A DNA stretch of 64,000 nt, from assembly GCA_020721445.1 (NCBI GenBank), contig DYMU01000001.1:62001-126000 (forward strand), written 5' to 3'. Position 1 is the first letter of the stretch, and every line of letters begins with the position of its first letter. This stretch comes from Gemmobacter nectariphilus. Its GTDB lineage: Bacteria > Pseudomonadota > Alphaproteobacteria > Rhodobacterales > Rhodobacteraceae. The notes under the pieces are model-generated. The model was not told the origin of the DNA and searched no databases. It was given only the letters and a program-made list of their open reading frames with translations. This document shows positions 1 to 9,493 of the stretch, piece by piece. A program made the translations under genes and the position numbers.

Positions 1-109
1 CCTCGGGCTGGAACAACCAGTCCGCAGGCCCGCCCACCCGCAGCCATGTGAGGTCTGCCAAAGGTCGGTTCGGGGTCAGGGTACCGCGGGGTTGGGGGAT
101 ATGCGTCAT
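1..109 (-). CDS. murB: UDP-N-acetylenolpyruvoylglucosamine reductase MurB (N-terminal part, cut by window edge)
   Basis: Only the first 36 codons are inside the window, reading leftward from an ATG at 109. The peptide begins [16 protein letters not shown] and continues with [20 protein letters not shown], the start of MurB, where the TWLRVGGPA segment opens the FAD-binding domain. MurB is the cytoplasmic flavoenzyme that reduces UDP-GlcNAc-enolpyruvate to UDP-MurNAc. Its place beyond murC on the same strand fits the alphaproteobacterial dcw order murG-murC-murB. It is separated from murC here by DUF2484 and a divergent gene pair. The identification rests on a short stretch but is strengthened by context. 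Confidence 0.85.
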   Translation of the reverse strand, partial: MTHIPQPRGTLTPNRPLADLTWLRVGGPADWLFQPE

Positions 110-196
110 GACCCTTGGTATCCGCGACGCCCCCCCATTTGCAAGAGAGGGCGGGCATAGTCGACTGCACCCGCTCTCTCTTTCCGTGCGCCGGGA

Positions 197-580
197 TTAC
201 AGCCAGTAAGGCGTGACACCATAGAAATCATCGCTGCGCTTTTGCCAGTCACTGCTGACGCCCCAATCGTCATCCAGCGTCGGCGCCTTCTCACGCTGCT
301 CTTTGCACAGGTCGGTGACATAGCCATCCCGCTGGCCGTCATACCGCAACATGGCAAAGGGAATGGCGTGATGACCACCACCAAGACCAAGAAATCCGCC
401 GAATTCCAGGATGCCATAAACCGTGCGGCCCGAGGCGGTGTCGATCATCACGTCGTCGATACGCCCCAAATCGTCGCCCGTCGGGCTGTAGACAAGGGTG
501 CCCTGGATCGACCGGGCCGAGATCAGGAGGGTGCCGTTTGCCACGGTGGATGCGTTGGCGTCGCGGTTTTGGGTTTGCAT
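197..580 (-). CDS. PRC-barrel domain protein
   Basis: A 127-aa protein. An ATG at 580 lies behind an AAGGAG ribosome binding site around 588-593, so the longer open frame upstream is not used. The central segment (ISARSIQGTLVYSPTGDDLG, then RIDDVMIDTASGRTVYGILEFGG) is a typical PRC-barrel: a small beta-barrel used in photosynthetic reaction-centre subunit H, RimM and many stress-related proteins. A Gly-rich turn (GGFLGLGGGHHAIPF) follows. No signal peptide or membrane segment is seen. It is divergent from the small membrane protein at 803. The exact function is unknown. Such stand-alone PRC-barrel proteins are often stress- or envelope-linked, which is only inference here. Confidence 0.8.
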   Translation of the reverse strand: MQTQNRDANASTVANGTLLISARSIQGTLVYSPTGDDLGRIDDVMIDTASGRTVYGILEFGGFLGLGGGHHAIPFAMLRYDGQRDGYVTDLCKEQREKAPTLDDDWGVSSDWQKRSDDFYGVTPYWL

Positions 581-802
581 GGGTCGTGCTCCTTGATGGG
601 CAGACCAGAAACGAGTGACCGGATGGTCTGCGTCCTGCTGAAGGAACGCGGCAAAGCCCGCAGGGGTTCCACCTCCCTGCACCCCGACCCGGCCCATCCC
701 GCGGCCTTTACCTGTTGCGCGCGCCATCCAGCAGTGCGCCAGGGGGAACCAATTCAGCCACTCGGACGTTTTGTCGTCAACGCCCAAACAAAGGAGAACG
801 CC

Positions 803-1102
803 ATGGCTTTCCCATATCTGCGATCCGTAATCCTGCCGATTGCCGTCACCTGTATTGCCGGGGTTGTGATTATTGCCGGGCTGTCTGCCGGTTTCTATGG
901 CTGGCAGGTTTTTGCCGCTGCGGGCGTTGTCGGCCTTGCGGTTGGTGTGCCGTTCGGGCTGTGGAACGTGCGCCGGATGCGCGCCAGCACGCCGCTTGTG
1001 CGCCCGGAAAGCCCGACCATGGATCCCAGCGCCTCGGCCCGTGAGGTCAACCCGCGCCGCGCCGAACCCTATCCACCTGCGGTTGATCAAGGGCAGCCCT
1101 GA
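803..1102 (+). CDS. small two-helix membrane protein of unknown function
   Basis: A 99-aa protein with a strong AAGGAG site at 791-796. The N-terminal half forms two hydrophobic segments (about residues 8-27 and 30-50) separated by a short turn (FYGWQ). The C-terminal half is a polar, Pro- and Arg-rich tail (WNVRRMRASTPLVRPESP...), probably cytoplasmic. I do not recognise a family. It is transcribed divergently from the PRC-barrel gene and its 3' end almost touches the convergent DUF2484 gene. The pair sits between murC and murB, a position normally closed in the dcw cluster, so it may be an insertion. Confidence 0.7.
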   Translation: MAFPYLRSVILPIAVTCIAGVVIIAGLSAGFYGWQVFAAAGVVGLAVGVPFGLWNVRRMRASTPLVRPESPTMDPSASAREVNPRRAEPYPPAVDQGQP

Positions 1103-1105
1103 CCG

Positions 1106-1366
1106 CTACCCCTTGGCCTGATCATCGCGTTTTCGCGTCAGCCAGCGCCAGAGGTGGATCAGCGGCCAGCGCAGCACGCTTGCCCCGGCGGCAAGGATCA
1201 GCAGGCCAAGGATCGGGCCGCTTTGCCAGGTGACCCAGCCGACCAGCGGGATGCCAATCGCGATTAGCACGAAGGCCGCGCGCCAGTGATGGTCGCGGCT
1301 GGGCAGCATGGCGATGATGTTGGCCGCAACCAACCAGACCAGTGCGCCGGTCAGCGCCGGGGTCAT
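1106..1366 (-). CDS. DUF2484 family small membrane protein
   Basis: An 86-aa protein with three hydrophobic segments (about 5-20, 31-46, 52-70) and a basic C-terminus ([14 protein letters not shown]). Its ATG overlaps the murC stop by 4 bp (ATGA), which implies translational coupling. Small proteins of this type (DUF2484) occupy the murC-murB junction in Rhodobacterales. Conserved position suggests a link with cell-wall synthesis, but no biochemical role is established. The assignment rests on length, hydrophobic pattern and position. Confidence 0.75.
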   Translation of the reverse strand: MTPALTGALVWLVAANIIAMLPSRDHHWRAAFVLIAIGIPLVGWVTWQSGPILGLLILAAGASVLRWPLIHLWRWLTRKRDDQAKG

Positions 1367-2775
1367 GCCGCCTTGCCCATCAGCCGGGCGGGCAGATTGT
1401 TGGCCCAGGTGCTGATGGTGCCCGCGCCAAGGCAGACGAAGATATCGCCCGGCCTTGCCTGTTCGCGAAACAGGCGGGCAAGGTCGGCCTCGTCGATCAC
1501 CGCGCGGGCGTGGCGGTGGCCATGCGCGATCAGCCCCGCCACCAGATCGTCGCGGCTGGCACCGGGAATGGGGTCTTCGCCCGCGGCATAGACCTCGGCG
1601 ATGCCGGCCACATCGGCCTCGTTGAAGCAGGTGCAGAAATCCTCAAACAGCGACGACAGCCGGGTATAGCGGTGCGGCTGGTGCACGGCGATGACGCGGC
1701 CCTTGGTCGATTGCCGTGCGGCGCGCAGCACGGCGGCAATCTCGACCGGATGGTGGCCGTAATCGTCGATGATGGTCACGCCGTTGACTTCGGCCACCTT
1801 GGTGAAGCGGCGGTTGACCCCGGCGAACCCGGCCAGCGCCTCGCGGATTTCGTCTTTTTTCATGCCCAGATGGCGGGCGACAGCCACCGCAGAAAGGGCG
1901 TTCGACACGTTGTGATCGCCCGGCATTGGCAGGGTGCAACCTTCAATTTTCGAACCTTCGCCTTCATTGTTCAGCAAGATGTCAAAGTGCGCTATGCCAT
2001 TTTCGAACCTAAGGTTCACGGCACGCACATCGGCCTGCGCGTTGAAGCCAAAGGTCACCACCCGGCGGTCGGTGACGCGGCCCACCAGCGCCTGCACCTC
2101 GGGGTGGTCGGTGCAGCACACCGCAAGCCCGTAGAACGGGATGTTCGACACAAAGTCGAGAAAGCCTTTGCGCAGGGCATCAAAGCTTCCCCAATGCTCC
2201 AGATGTTCGGGGTCGATGTTGGTGACGATGGCGATGGTGGCGGGCAGGCGGTTGAAGCTGCCGTCAGACTCATCCGCCTCGACCACCATCCATTCGCCTG
2301 CGCCTGCGCGGGCGTTCGAGCCGTAGGAGTGGATCACGCCGCCGTTGATCACCGTGGGGTCAAAGCCGCCCTTGTCCAGCAGCGTCGCCACCATGGTGGT
2401 GGTGGTGGTCTTGCCATGGGTGCCGGCGATGGCGATGTTGCTGCGCATCCGCATCAACTCGGCCAGCATTTCGGCGCGGCGCACCACCGGCAGCTTGCGG
2501 CGGCGGGCTTCTTCCAGTTCCGGGTTGCCCTTCTTGATCGCCGAGGACACCACGATCACCGCGGCGTTGCCGATGTTTTCGGCCGCCTGACCTTCAAACA
2601 CCGTGGCCCCCAGCGTGACCAGCCGGTCGGTGATCTTGCTGGCCTTGGCGTCCGACCCCTGCACGGTATAGCCCAGCGTCATCAGCACCTCGGCGATGCC
2701 CGACATGCCGATGCCGCCAATGCCGACAAAGTGAATCGGCCCCAGTTCAAGGGGCAATTTGGTGGCGGCGTTCAT
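1363..2775 (-). CDS. murC: UDP-N-acetylmuramate--L-alanine ligase MurC
   Basis: A 470-aa cytoplasmic ligase that adds L-Ala to UDP-MurNAc with ATP. The N-terminal Rossmann-type UDP-binding motif [12 protein letters not shown] is at about 15-26. The Mur ligase P-loop GTHGKTTT is at 118-125. [11 protein letters not shown] (164-174) and [11 protein letters not shown] (185-195) belong to the central ATP domain, and DDYGHHP (337-343) marks the ligase C-terminal region. The length is normal for the family. It overlaps murG by 4 bp upstream and the DUF2484 gene by 4 bp downstream, so it is in one translationally coupled operon. Confidence 0.98.
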   Translation of the reverse strand: MNAATKLPLELGPIHFVGIGGIGMSGIAEVLMTLGYTVQGSDAKASKITDRLVTLGATVFEGQAAENIGNAAVIVVSSAIKKGNPELEEARRRKLPVVRRAEMLAELMRMRSNIAIAGTHGKTTTTTMVATLLDKGGFDPTVINGGVIHSYGSNARAGAGEWMVVEADESDGSFNRLPATIAIVTNIDPEHLEHWGSFDALRKGFLDFVSNIPFYGLAVCCTDHPEVQALVGRVTDRRVVTFGFNAQADVRAVNLRFENGIAHFDILLNNEGEGSKIEGCTLPMPGDHNVSNALSAVAVARHLGMKKDEIREALAGFAGVNRRFTKVAEVNGVTIIDDYGHHPVEIAAVLRAARQSTKGRVIAVHQPHRYTRLSSLFEDFCTCFNEADVAGIAEVYAAGEDPIPGASRDDLVAGLIAHGHRHARAVIDEADLARLFREQARPGDIFVCLGAGTISTWANNLPARLMGKAA

Positions 2776-3887
2776 GGCGTGGCTCCGGCAGCTAGGGCTT
2801 CGACAAGGGCGACCAGACGGTCGGTGGCATCCGGCCGGCCCTGGGACAGGGCATTGGCGGCCATGCGGCTGGCGGCGTCGGGCCGCGACAGGATGGCCGC
2901 CATGTGGCCGGACAGCGTGGCGGCGTCAAGCGCCTTTTCCGGGATCAACACCGCCGCCTCGGCCTGCACAAGACCGCGAGCGTTGGCGGTCTGGTGGTCG
3001 CCGGTGGCGGCGGCATAGGGGATCAGGATCGACGGCCGCCCGATCACGCTGATATCGGCAATCGACGACGCACCCGAGCGCGAGATCACCAATTGCGCCT
3101 CGCTCAGCCTTGCCGGGATGTCGGAGAAGAACGGCTGCACCTCGGCCCGGATGCCGGCCTGTTCATACTGATCGACCACGCGGGCGGTGTCTTCTTCCCG
3201 CGCCTGATGCACCACGCGCAGATTGCGGCGGATGGCATCGGGCAGCATGGCCACCGCTGCGGGCACCACATCCGACAGGATGCGCGCGCCCTGAGAGCCG
3301 CCGATCACCACCAGGCTGATCGGGTAATCGCCCGGCGCGATATAGCCTGCGCCCGACCGCTCCAGCACCGCCAGGCGCACCGGGTTGCCGGTATGCACGG
3401 CCTGCACCCCCTGCGGCAGATCGGTGGGCCAGGTGCCACAGGCAACCCGGTCGACGCGCGGCGCAAAAAACCGGTTCACCCGGCCCAGCACGCCATTTTG
3501 TTCATGGATCATCCGCGGCCGCCGCAAAGCCCAAGCCGCCGCAAGGGCCGGAATGGTCGGATAACCGCCAAAGCCCACCACCACCGCTGGCCTGTCACGC
3601 AGGTGCGCCATCGCAGCACCCAGCACACCGGCCGCAATCCGGAACGGCACCGCCAGCCGGGCCAGAACACCGCCGCGCGCAAAGGTGGCCGAGGCCGCCT
3701 GTTCCACCTGCACCACATGCGGAAAGCCGCCGGTATAGCGCGCGCCCCGCGCATCGGTCGACAGCTTGACCCGCCAGCCCCGGCGCACCATCGCCTCGGC
3801 CAAGGCCTGCGCCGGGAACATGTGCCCGCCGGTGCCGCCAGCGGCGATCAGCAAAAGTGGTGCCGGGCCGTGTGTCGCGTCCATCAC
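2772..3887 (-). CDS. murG: UDP-N-acetylglucosamine--N-acetylmuramyl-(pentapeptide) pyrophosphoryl-undecaprenol transferase MurG
   Basis: A 371-aa peripheral inner-membrane glycosyltransferase (GT28) that turns lipid I into lipid II. The N-terminal glycine loop [10 protein letters not shown] is at 17-26. [17 protein letters not shown] segment and the C-terminal-domain loop GGSQGAR follow, with the donor-site region [11 protein letters not shown] near residue 270. It overlaps ftsW upstream and murC downstream by 4 bp each, the order ftsW-murG-murC being classical for dcw clusters. Confidence 0.98.
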   Translation of the reverse strand: MMDATHGPAPLLLIAAGGTGGHMFPAQALAEAMVRRGWRVKLSTDARGARYTGGFPHVVQVEQAASATFARGGVLARLAVPFRIAAGVLGAAMAHLRDRPAVVVGFGGYPTIPALAAAWALRRPRMIHEQNGVLGRVNRFFAPRVDRVACGTWPTDLPQGVQAVHTGNPVRLAVLERSGAGYIAPGDYPISLVVIGGSQGARILSDVVPAAVAMLPDAIRRNLRVVHQAREEDTARVVDQYEQAGIRAEVQPFFSDIPARLSEAQLVISRSGASSIADISVIGRPSILIPYAAATGDHQTANARGLVQAEAAVLIPEKALDAATLSGHMAAILSRPDAASRMAANALSQGRPDATDRLVALVEALAAGATP

Positions 3888-5047
3888 CGCCCCCTGCGAA
3901 GGATGTCGCCAATCTCGCCCTGCGGACGGGTGCGCGTCAAGGCCAGAAGCATGCCCACCGTAATGCCCGCCGCGATCACCGATGACCCTCCATAGCTGAC
4001 AAAGGGCAGCGTCATCCCCTTGGCGGGCAGCAGGCGCACCGCCACCCCCATGTTGATCATCGCCTGCACGCCAAAGATGCAGGCCAGCCCGGTGCCCGCC
4101 ATCCGGGTGAACGGATCACGCTCGCGCATCAGCCGGAACAGCGAGCGCACCACGATCGTGCCGTAAAGCGCGATGATCAGCAGCACCAGAATCAGCCCGT
4201 ATTCCTCGGCCGCGACAGCGATGATGAAATCGGTATGGGCATCGGGAAGCGTCCATTTCACCTGCCCCTCGCCCACGCCCACGCCAAAGAACCCGCCCTG
4301 TTGAATGGCGTTGGTGGCATAGCCGATCTGGCTGCGCGGGTCGATTTCGGGGTTCAGAAAGCCGTCGATCCGGCGGGCAAAATGCTCGGAGGTTTCATAG
4401 GCGATGGTGGCGGCAGCACCCACGATCCCGGTGATGATGGCGATAAGGGTCATCGGGGCACCCGCGACGAAGTAGATCACCCCCCAGCCGAACAGGATCA
4501 GCGCCGCCTGACCAAAGTCGGGCTGGATGGCCAGCAGCAGCACAACCGCTACCAGCAACCCGAACGACACCGCCTTGCCGGGGGGGCCGTTCACCTCTTG
4601 GCTGGACGCCATCAGCCAGGCCACCATCACCATGAAACCGGGTTTCAGGAACTCGGACGGTTGCACCGAGGCAAAGCCGAAGGAAAACCAGCGCACCGCC
4701 CCCTTGCCGAAATCGGTGCCGAAAAACGGCAACAGCAGCAGCGCCACAAAGGCGCCGGCAAAGCCGATCACCCCAAGACGGCGGATCATCGTGGGCGGCA
4801 TCATCGACACCCCCACCATCACCAGCAGCGCCACCGTTCCGAAAAACGCCTGCCGCTGCACATAATAGAAATCGTTCAGCCCGTTGCGGCTTGCCAAAGG
4901 CACCGAGGCCGCAAGCCCCAGCAAAAGCCCGATACCGAACAGCACCATTATGGCGGTCAGAGACCATTTGTCGATGGTGCGCCACCAACGGGGCAGCACC
5001 GGCTCGCTTACCCGAACGGGATTGGAGCCATAGACCATTTCAGTCAT
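3884..5047 (-). CDS. ftsW: lipid II polymerase FtsW (SEDS family)
   Basis: A 387-aa polytopic protein with about ten hydrophobic segments. It carries SEDS signatures: VQPSEFLKP in the middle, AAEEYGLI, and the C-terminal motif [15 protein letters not shown]. FtsW is the septal peptidoglycan polymerase that works with the transpeptidase FtsI, encoded upstream in this cluster. The 4-bp overlap with murG couples their translation. Upstream of its start lies a 162-bp divergent gap to the dehydrogenase gene, so a local promoter for the ftsW-murG-murC group is possible, though I see no convincing consensus. Confidence 0.96.
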   Translation of the reverse strand: MTEMVYGSNPVRVSEPVLPRWWRTIDKWSLTAIMVLFGIGLLLGLAASVPLASRNGLNDFYYVQRQAFFGTVALLVMVGVSMMPPTMIRRLGVIGFAGAFVALLLLPFFGTDFGKGAVRWFSFGFASVQPSEFLKPGFMVMVAWLMASSQEVNGPPGKAVSFGLLVAVVLLLAIQPDFGQAALILFGWGVIYFVAGAPMTLIAIITGIVGAAATIAYETSEHFARRIDGFLNPEIDPRSQIGYATNAIQQGGFFGVGVGEGQVKWTLPDAHTDFIIAVAAEEYGLILVLLIIALYGTIVVRSLFRLMRERDPFTRMAGTGLACIFGVQAMINMGVAVRLLPAKGMTLPFVSYGGSSVIAAGITVGMLLALTRTRPQGEIGDILRRGR

Positions 5048-5209
5048 GGGAAAAACCGCCTGTTACGCCTGCACTGCCGATCGCCCGGTTTTCCGGGTCT
5101 GAGGGTGAGTGTAGCCAATCCCGACCCGTATGGCCAGACCAAAGCTGTGCTCGCCAAGCCTTGCCCCGCGTGTCATGCTGCACGGCAGAAACCGCGAAAG
5201 GGCAGCAGC

Positions 5210-6145
5210 ATGGCAGCAACGGTCGGGGTTGTCGGGGTGGGTCTGGTCGGCTCGGCCGCAGCCTATGCGATTGCGCTGTCGGGCATCGCCGGGCGGATCG
5301 TACTGGTCGATCATGTCGCGGCCCTTGCCTTGGCACAGGCCGAGGACATCTCGCATGCCGTGCCGTTTGCGTCCTCGACACAGATCGAGGCCGGGGGTTA
5401 TGGCCGTCTGCTTAGCGCCGAGGTGGTGATCATCGCGGCGGGCGTGAACCAGAAACCCACTGAGACCGGGTTGGACCTGCTGACGCGCAATGCCGCCGTG
5501 TTTGCCGAGGTGCTGGCCGAGGTGCGCGCCGTCGCCCCCGATGCCATCTTGCTGATCGCCACCAACCCGGTCGATGTGATGACCGAAATCACCACCCGGC
5601 TGTCCGGCCTGCCGCCGGGCCGCGTGATCGGGTCAGGCACCGTGCTGGACACTGCCCGCTTTCGCAGCCTCTTGGGCCAGCACCTTGGCATCGCGCCGCA
5701 ATCGGTGCATGCTTATGTCCTTGGCGAACATGGCGATTCCGAGGTTCAGGCCTGGTCCAACGCCCGTGCCGGATCGGTCGCGATCCGCGATTTCGCCGCC
5801 CAGATCGGGGCCGCCATCACCGATGAGGTGCGCGCCCGGATTGATGACGGGGTGCGCCGCGCCGCCTATCGCATCATCGCGGGCAAGGGTGCCACCAACT
5901 ATGGCATCGGGGCCGGGTTGATGCGCATCACCCGCGCCATCCTGCGCGACGAAGGCGCGGTGCTGTCGGTGTCGGCCCGGGCGGCCAATGTCTGCGGCAT
6001 CACCGATGTGGCGCTGTCGATCCCCCGCGTGGTGGGCCGCGCCGGCATCACCGCCGAGTTGATGCCCGAGCTTGACAGTGTCGAAGCCGCGGCCCTGCTG
6101 CGCTCTGCCCGCCTGCTGAAAGACACCCAGAACGCCCTGCCCTGA
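5210..6145 (+). CDS. lactate/malate dehydrogenase family protein (L-LDH-like)
   Basis: A 311-aa NAD-dependent 2-hydroxyacid dehydrogenase. It has the nucleotide loop VGVGLVGSAAAYA (8-20), Asp34 at the end of beta-2 (NAD preference), and IATNPVDVMT. The substrate/catalytic region GSGTVLDTARFR is followed by the proton-relay histidine in LGEHGDSEV, then KGATNYGI. The architecture is L-lactate dehydrogenase. The mobile-loop arginine of the usual NQKPGETRLDL motif is glycine here (NQKPTETGLDL, Gly87), so catalytic rate or substrate may differ. The gene is on the plus strand inside the minus-strand dcw cluster, between ftsW and murD, with a Rhodobacterales intergenic repeat just downstream. It could also act on malate or another 2-oxoacid. 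Confidence 0.88.
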   Translation: MAATVGVVGVGLVGSAAAYAIALSGIAGRIVLVDHVAALALAQAEDISHAVPFASSTQIEAGGYGRLLSAEVVIIAAGVNQKPTETGLDLLTRNAAVFAEVLAEVRAVAPDAILLIATNPVDVMTEITTRLSGLPPGRVIGSGTVLDTARFRSLLGQHLGIAPQSVHAYVLGEHGDSEVQAWSNARAGSVAIRDFAAQIGAAITDEVRARIDDGVRRAAYRIIAGKGATNYGIGAGLMRITRAILRDEGAVLSVSARAANVCGITDVALSIPRVVGRAGITAELMPELDSVEAAALLRSARLLKDTQNALP

Positions 6146-6166
6146 TCAAGGCGTGCCCCCTGCCGC

Positions 6167-6206
6167 TTTGCTGCTTGGCAAATACTCCCGCCGGAGGCTT
6201 CCCCCG
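6167..6206 (-). repeat. dispersed intergenic repeat, copy A
   Basis: Reading on the minus strand this holds GCCTCCGGCGGGAGTATTT followed by a GCCAAGCAGC tail. The same core recurs at 8359, 37564 and 56677, and a tail-only copy at 20040. It lies between the convergent ends of the dehydrogenase gene and murD. Confidence 0.8.
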
Positions 6207-6224
6207 GTGGTCCCGGCGACCCGG

Positions 6225-7625
6225 TCAGCCGATCAGCGCCCTGACCCGGGCAATGAAATCCTCGCCGCGCTTTTCAAAATCGGGGTATTGGTCAAAGCTG
6301 GCCGCCGCCGGCGCCAGCAGCACCACTTCGCCCGCCTCGGCCTCGGCGGCCGCACGGGCCACCGCGCGCTCCATCGTTTCGCAAATCTCGTGCGGGGTGT
6401 CGCCCAGTTGCAGGGCAAAGTCGCGCGCCGAATGGCCGATCAGATAGGCCTTGGTCACCGAGCCAAGGAACGGCGCCAGTGCGGCGATGCCGCCCGCCTT
6501 GCCCATGCCGCCGGCGATCCAGCGGATGCGGCCAAAGGCCTGCAACGCCTTGGCCGCGCTGTCCACATTGGTGGCCTTCGAGTCGTTGATGAACCGCACC
6601 CCGGCCCGTTCGCCCACCATCTGGCTGCGATGCGGCAGGCCGGCAAAGCTGTGGAACGCGCCCTCGATCAGCTTTGGCGCGATCCCCAGGGTGCGGGCTG
6701 CGGCATAGGCGGCACAGGCGTTCTGGTGGTTGTGCGCGCCGGGCAGGCCCGCCACCTCGCGCAGATCAACGCTTGCCACCTGACGGCCCTTGCGCCATTC
6801 GGCCAGAAACCCCTTGCGGGCAAACACGCTCCAGCCGAACTGGTCCAGCTTCTGGCCCGATGAGATGCGGATCACCCGGTCGTCCTGCGGCCCCATGCTG
6901 GTCTGATTGGCCAGAAACCGGCCCTCGACCTCATCCACCCCGATCACCGCGCGGTCCGGCCCGCCTTCGGCAAACAGCCGCCGCTTGGCGGCAAAGTAAC
7001 CGCCCATGCCGTTGTGGCGGTCCAGATGGTCGGGCGACAGGTTGGTGAACACCGCAACATCGGGCGTCAGCGCGCGGGCAAGGTCAGTCTGATAGCTGGA
7101 CAGTTCCAGCACGATCACCTCGCCATCCTGCGCGGGGTCGATCGACAAGACACCTTTGCCGATGTTGCCCGCCATCTGGGTCGGGCGGCCTGCGACGGTC
7201 AGGATGTGGTGGATCAACGCCACCGTGGTGGATTTGCCGTTCGACCCGGTGACGCAGACGACGCGCGGCATGGTCTCGAAATCATCCCAGTCGGACGTGG
7301 CGAAGCTGCGAAAGAACAGCCCGATGTCATTGTCCACCGGAACGCCTGCCTCCAGCGCGCGGGCAATCACCTTGTTGGGGCCGGGGTAAAGATGCGCGAT
7401 GCCGGGGCTGGTGATCAGGCAGGCCACATCGTCAAAGGCACCCTGACGGGTCAGGTCGGTCAGGGCAAAGCCCTCGGCTTGCGCCTTGGCGCGGGCCTCG
7501 GGGCTGTCGTCCCAAAGCAGCGGGCTGGCCCCGCCGGCGATCAGCGCATGCGCGGTGGCAAGGCCCGACCGGCCAAGGCCCAGAACCGCAACCCGTGCCC
7601 CCGCAAAACCCTTGACCGGAATCAT
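6225..7625 (-). CDS. murD: UDP-N-acetylmuramoylalanine--D-glutamate ligase MurD
   Basis: A 466-aa cytoplasmic ligase that adds D-Glu to UDP-MurNAc-L-Ala. The N-terminal motif [13 protein letters not shown] (13-25) binds the uridine part. The P-loop GSNGKSTT is at 127-134, with LSPDHLDRH in the central domain and FINDSKATN in the C-terminal domain. The ATG at 7625 (MIPVKGF) is preferred because a purine-rich GGGGGTGG precedes it; an in-frame start at 7658 would add eleven residues without family support. It is separated from mraY by a DUF2161 gene, unlike the usual mraY-murD adjacency. Confidence 0.97.
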   Translation of the reverse strand: MIPVKGFAGARVAVLGLGRSGLATAHALIAGGASPLLWDDSPEARAKAQAEGFALTDLTRQGAFDDVACLITSPGIAHLYPGPNKVIARALEAGVPVDNDIGLFFRSFATSDWDDFETMPRVVCVTGSNGKSTTVALIHHILTVAGRPTQMAGNIGKGVLSIDPAQDGEVIVLELSSYQTDLARALTPDVAVFTNLSPDHLDRHNGMGGYFAAKRRLFAEGGPDRAVIGVDEVEGRFLANQTSMGPQDDRVIRISSGQKLDQFGWSVFARKGFLAEWRKGRQVASVDLREVAGLPGAHNHQNACAAYAAARTLGIAPKLIEGAFHSFAGLPHRSQMVGERAGVRFINDSKATNVDSAAKALQAFGRIRWIAGGMGKAGGIAALAPFLGSVTKAYLIGHSARDFALQLGDTPHEICETMERAVARAAAEAEAGEVVLLAPAAASFDQYPDFEKRGEDFIARVRALIG

Positions 7626-7692
7626 CTGCCACCCCCTTGCGCTTGGTGGGCCCGGCATAGGGGATGGCGCGCGATCTTGGAAGGGCCCGCCC

Positions 7693-8331
7693 TCAGGCGC
7701 CCCGCATCGCCCGGCCCGCAGGCGACAAGGTATAGCGGCCCCGGGCGGGGTGGTCGAACCAGCCGTGATGATTGTCGCGCAAGATCACGCCGGCGCGCGC
7801 AACACCGGTGGCTTTGGCCAGCACCGCCGGGCTGCCGCCTTCGGGCATCGCGGCCAAAGCAGCGGCAAGGCGGATCGCGTCCTGCCGATACGCCGTTATC
7901 CGCGTGATGCCCGTGGTGCCGCCGACATTGGGGTCGCCGTCGCGCGTGCGGAACTCGCGCAGCAGGCGGCTGGCCTTGGCGGCATTCTTGCGCGGCTGAT
8001 AGGGTCCGGGGTCCAGATGCGCCTCGACGCGGCCCTCCCGCACCGTCAGCAGACCAAGCCCCAGCCTGCGCAACAGCGCAATCAGGTCGCGGTAGCGGTG
8101 GGTCCATTTGGCCGGCTGCGGCACCGCCAGATAGACATGGTCAAACAGCCCCTGCCGCGCGACACCTTGCAAGATCAGCCGCAGGTTCAGCGCGGTCTTC
8201 AACTCGACGATCAGCGGCGGGTCCGGGTCACGGCAGGCCATCACATCGGCAGCGCCGACCTCGGCCTTGACCGTATAGCCCTGCGCCTCAAGAAAGGCTT
8301 TGACGGCGGGGTAAAGCTCGGCTTCCCTCAC
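7693..8331 (-). CDS. DUF2161 domain protein, PD-(D/E)XK-type nuclease-like
   Basis: A 212-aa protein starting with GTG at 8331 behind a long G-rich Shine-Dalgarno. The N-terminus ([19 protein letters not shown], then [21 protein letters not shown]) has the D...ExK spacing of a PD-(D/E)XK fold: an acidic residue in AADV, then IVELK. The C-terminal third looks like a winged-helix segment ([35 protein letters not shown]). DUF2161 is described as a putative PD-(D/E)XK phosphodiesterase; no cellular role is known. It sits inside the dcw operon between mraY and murD, so it is likely co-transcribed. Domain recognition is fair and the function is open. Confidence 0.78.
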   Translation of the reverse strand: MREAELYPAVKAFLEAQGYTVKAEVGAADVMACRDPDPPLIVELKTALNLRLILQGVARQGLFDHVYLAVPQPAKWTHRYRDLIALLRRLGLGLLTVREGRVEAHLDPGPYQPRKNAAKASRLLREFRTRDGDPNVGGTTGITRITAYRQDAIRLAAALAAMPEGGSPAVLAKATGVARAGVILRDNHHGWFDHPARGRYTLSPAGRAMRGA

Positions 8332-8358
8332 GTTCCCCCCCCGGATTTCTCTTTCCAC

Positions 8359-8382
8359 AAATATCCCCGCCGGAGGCATCCG
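8359..8382 (-). repeat. dispersed intergenic repeat, copy B (variant)
   Basis: Minus-strand reading gives GGATGCCTCCGGCGGGGATA followed by TTT, a variant of the core with GGGGATATTT instead of GGGAGTATTT. It sits between mraY and the DUF2161 gene, just upstream of the GTG start of the latter. Confidence 0.75.
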
Positions 8383-8410
8383 CAGAGGCCCCAAGCACAG
8401 TCAGGTCCGC

Positions 8411-9493
8411 TCAGCGCACCTTCAGCGTCGCCAATCCGATCAGCGCCAAGATCAGGCTGATGATCCAGAAGCGGATCACGATCTGCGGCTCGGCCCAGCC
8501 CTTTTTCTCGAAATGGTGGTGGATCGGGGCCATCAGGAACACGCGTTTGCCGGTGCGTTTGAAATACAGCACCTGGATGATCACGCTCATCGCTTCGACG
8601 ACGAACAACCCGCCGACGATGGCGAGCACGATTTCATGCTTGGTGCAGACGGCGATCGCCCCCAGCGCGCCGCCAAGCGCGAGGCTGCCAGTGTCGCCCA
8701 TGAACACCGCCGCCGGGGGGGCGTTGTACCACAAGAACCCCATGCCGCCGCCAAAGAGGGCGGCGCAGAAGATCAACAGCTCGCCGGTGCCGGGCACGAA
8801 GTGGACGCCAAGGTATTGGGTGTAATTGGCGTTGCCGACGACATAGGCGATCACGCCAAAGGTGCCCGCGGCAATCATCACCGGCATGATGGCAAGGCCA
8901 TCCAGCCCGTCGGTCAGGTTCACCGCATTCGCGGCGCCGACGATGACGATCATGCCAAACGGGATGAAGAACCACCACAGGTTCAGCAGCAGATCCTTGA
9001 AGAACGGAAACGCCAGTTGATGCGTGAGATCGGCGGGGTGAAAGCTGGCGGCGGCAAAGCTGGCCAGACCGGCGATCACAAGCCCCGCCGAAAAGCGGAT
9101 CTTGCCCGACACGCCCTTGGTGTTTTGCTTGGTGACCTTGGCATAGTCATCGGCAAAGCCGATCAGCCCAAAGGCCAGCGTGACCAGAAGCACGATCCAG
9201 ACATAGGGATTGTCCAGCCGCGCCCACAACAGCGTGGACACCAGCAGGGCCGACAGGATCAGCAGGCCGCCCATGGTGGGGGTGCCTGCCTTGGCGAAAT
9301 GCGAGGCCGGGCCATCATCGCGGATCGGCTGGCCCTTGCCCTGCTTGCGGCGCAGGATGTTGATCAGGGGCTGACCGAACATGAACCCGAAGATCAGCGC
9401 GGTCAGAAAGGCCCCGCCGGCGCGGAAGGTGATGTAGCGAAACAGGTTGAACACATCCCCCCCGGCAGAGAACTCGGTCAGCAGATACAACAT
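8411..9493 (-). CDS. mraY: phospho-N-acetylmuramoyl-pentapeptide-transferase MraY
   Basis: A 360-aa inner-membrane enzyme with about ten hydrophobic segments that makes lipid I from UDP-MurNAc-pentapeptide and undecaprenyl phosphate. Diagnostic cytoplasmic-loop residues are visible: [21 protein letters not shown] with the essential aspartates, and [12 protein letters not shown], then the histidine-rich [13 protein letters not shown]. Length is typical (360). The start is one base from the murF stop, so the two are tightly coupled. Confidence 0.98.
   Translation of the reverse strand: MLYLLTEFSAGGDVFNLFRYITFRAGGAFLTALIFGFMFGQPLINILRRKQGKGQPIRDDGPASHFAKAGTPTMGGLLILSALLVSTLLWARLDNPYVWIVLLVTLAFGLIGFADDYAKVTKQNTKGVSGKIRFSAGLVIAGLASFAAASFHPADLTHQLAFPFFKDLLLNLWWFFIPFGMIVIVGAANAVNLTDGLDGLAIMPVMIAAGTFGVIAYVVGNANYTQYLGVHFVPGTGELLIFCAALFGGGMGFLWYNAPPAAVFMGDTGSLALGGALGAIAVCTKHEIVLAIVGGLFVVEAMSVIIQVLYFKRTGKRVFLMAPIHHHFEKKGWAEPQIVIRFWIISLILALIGLATLKVR

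Noticed and set aside
106-417. 103-codon minus-strand frame over the PRC-barrel gene and the murB start
   Set aside because: It overlaps the PRC-barrel gene and murB start in another frame; low-complexity Arg/Met composition. The supported genes are MurB at 109 and the PRC-barrel at 580.
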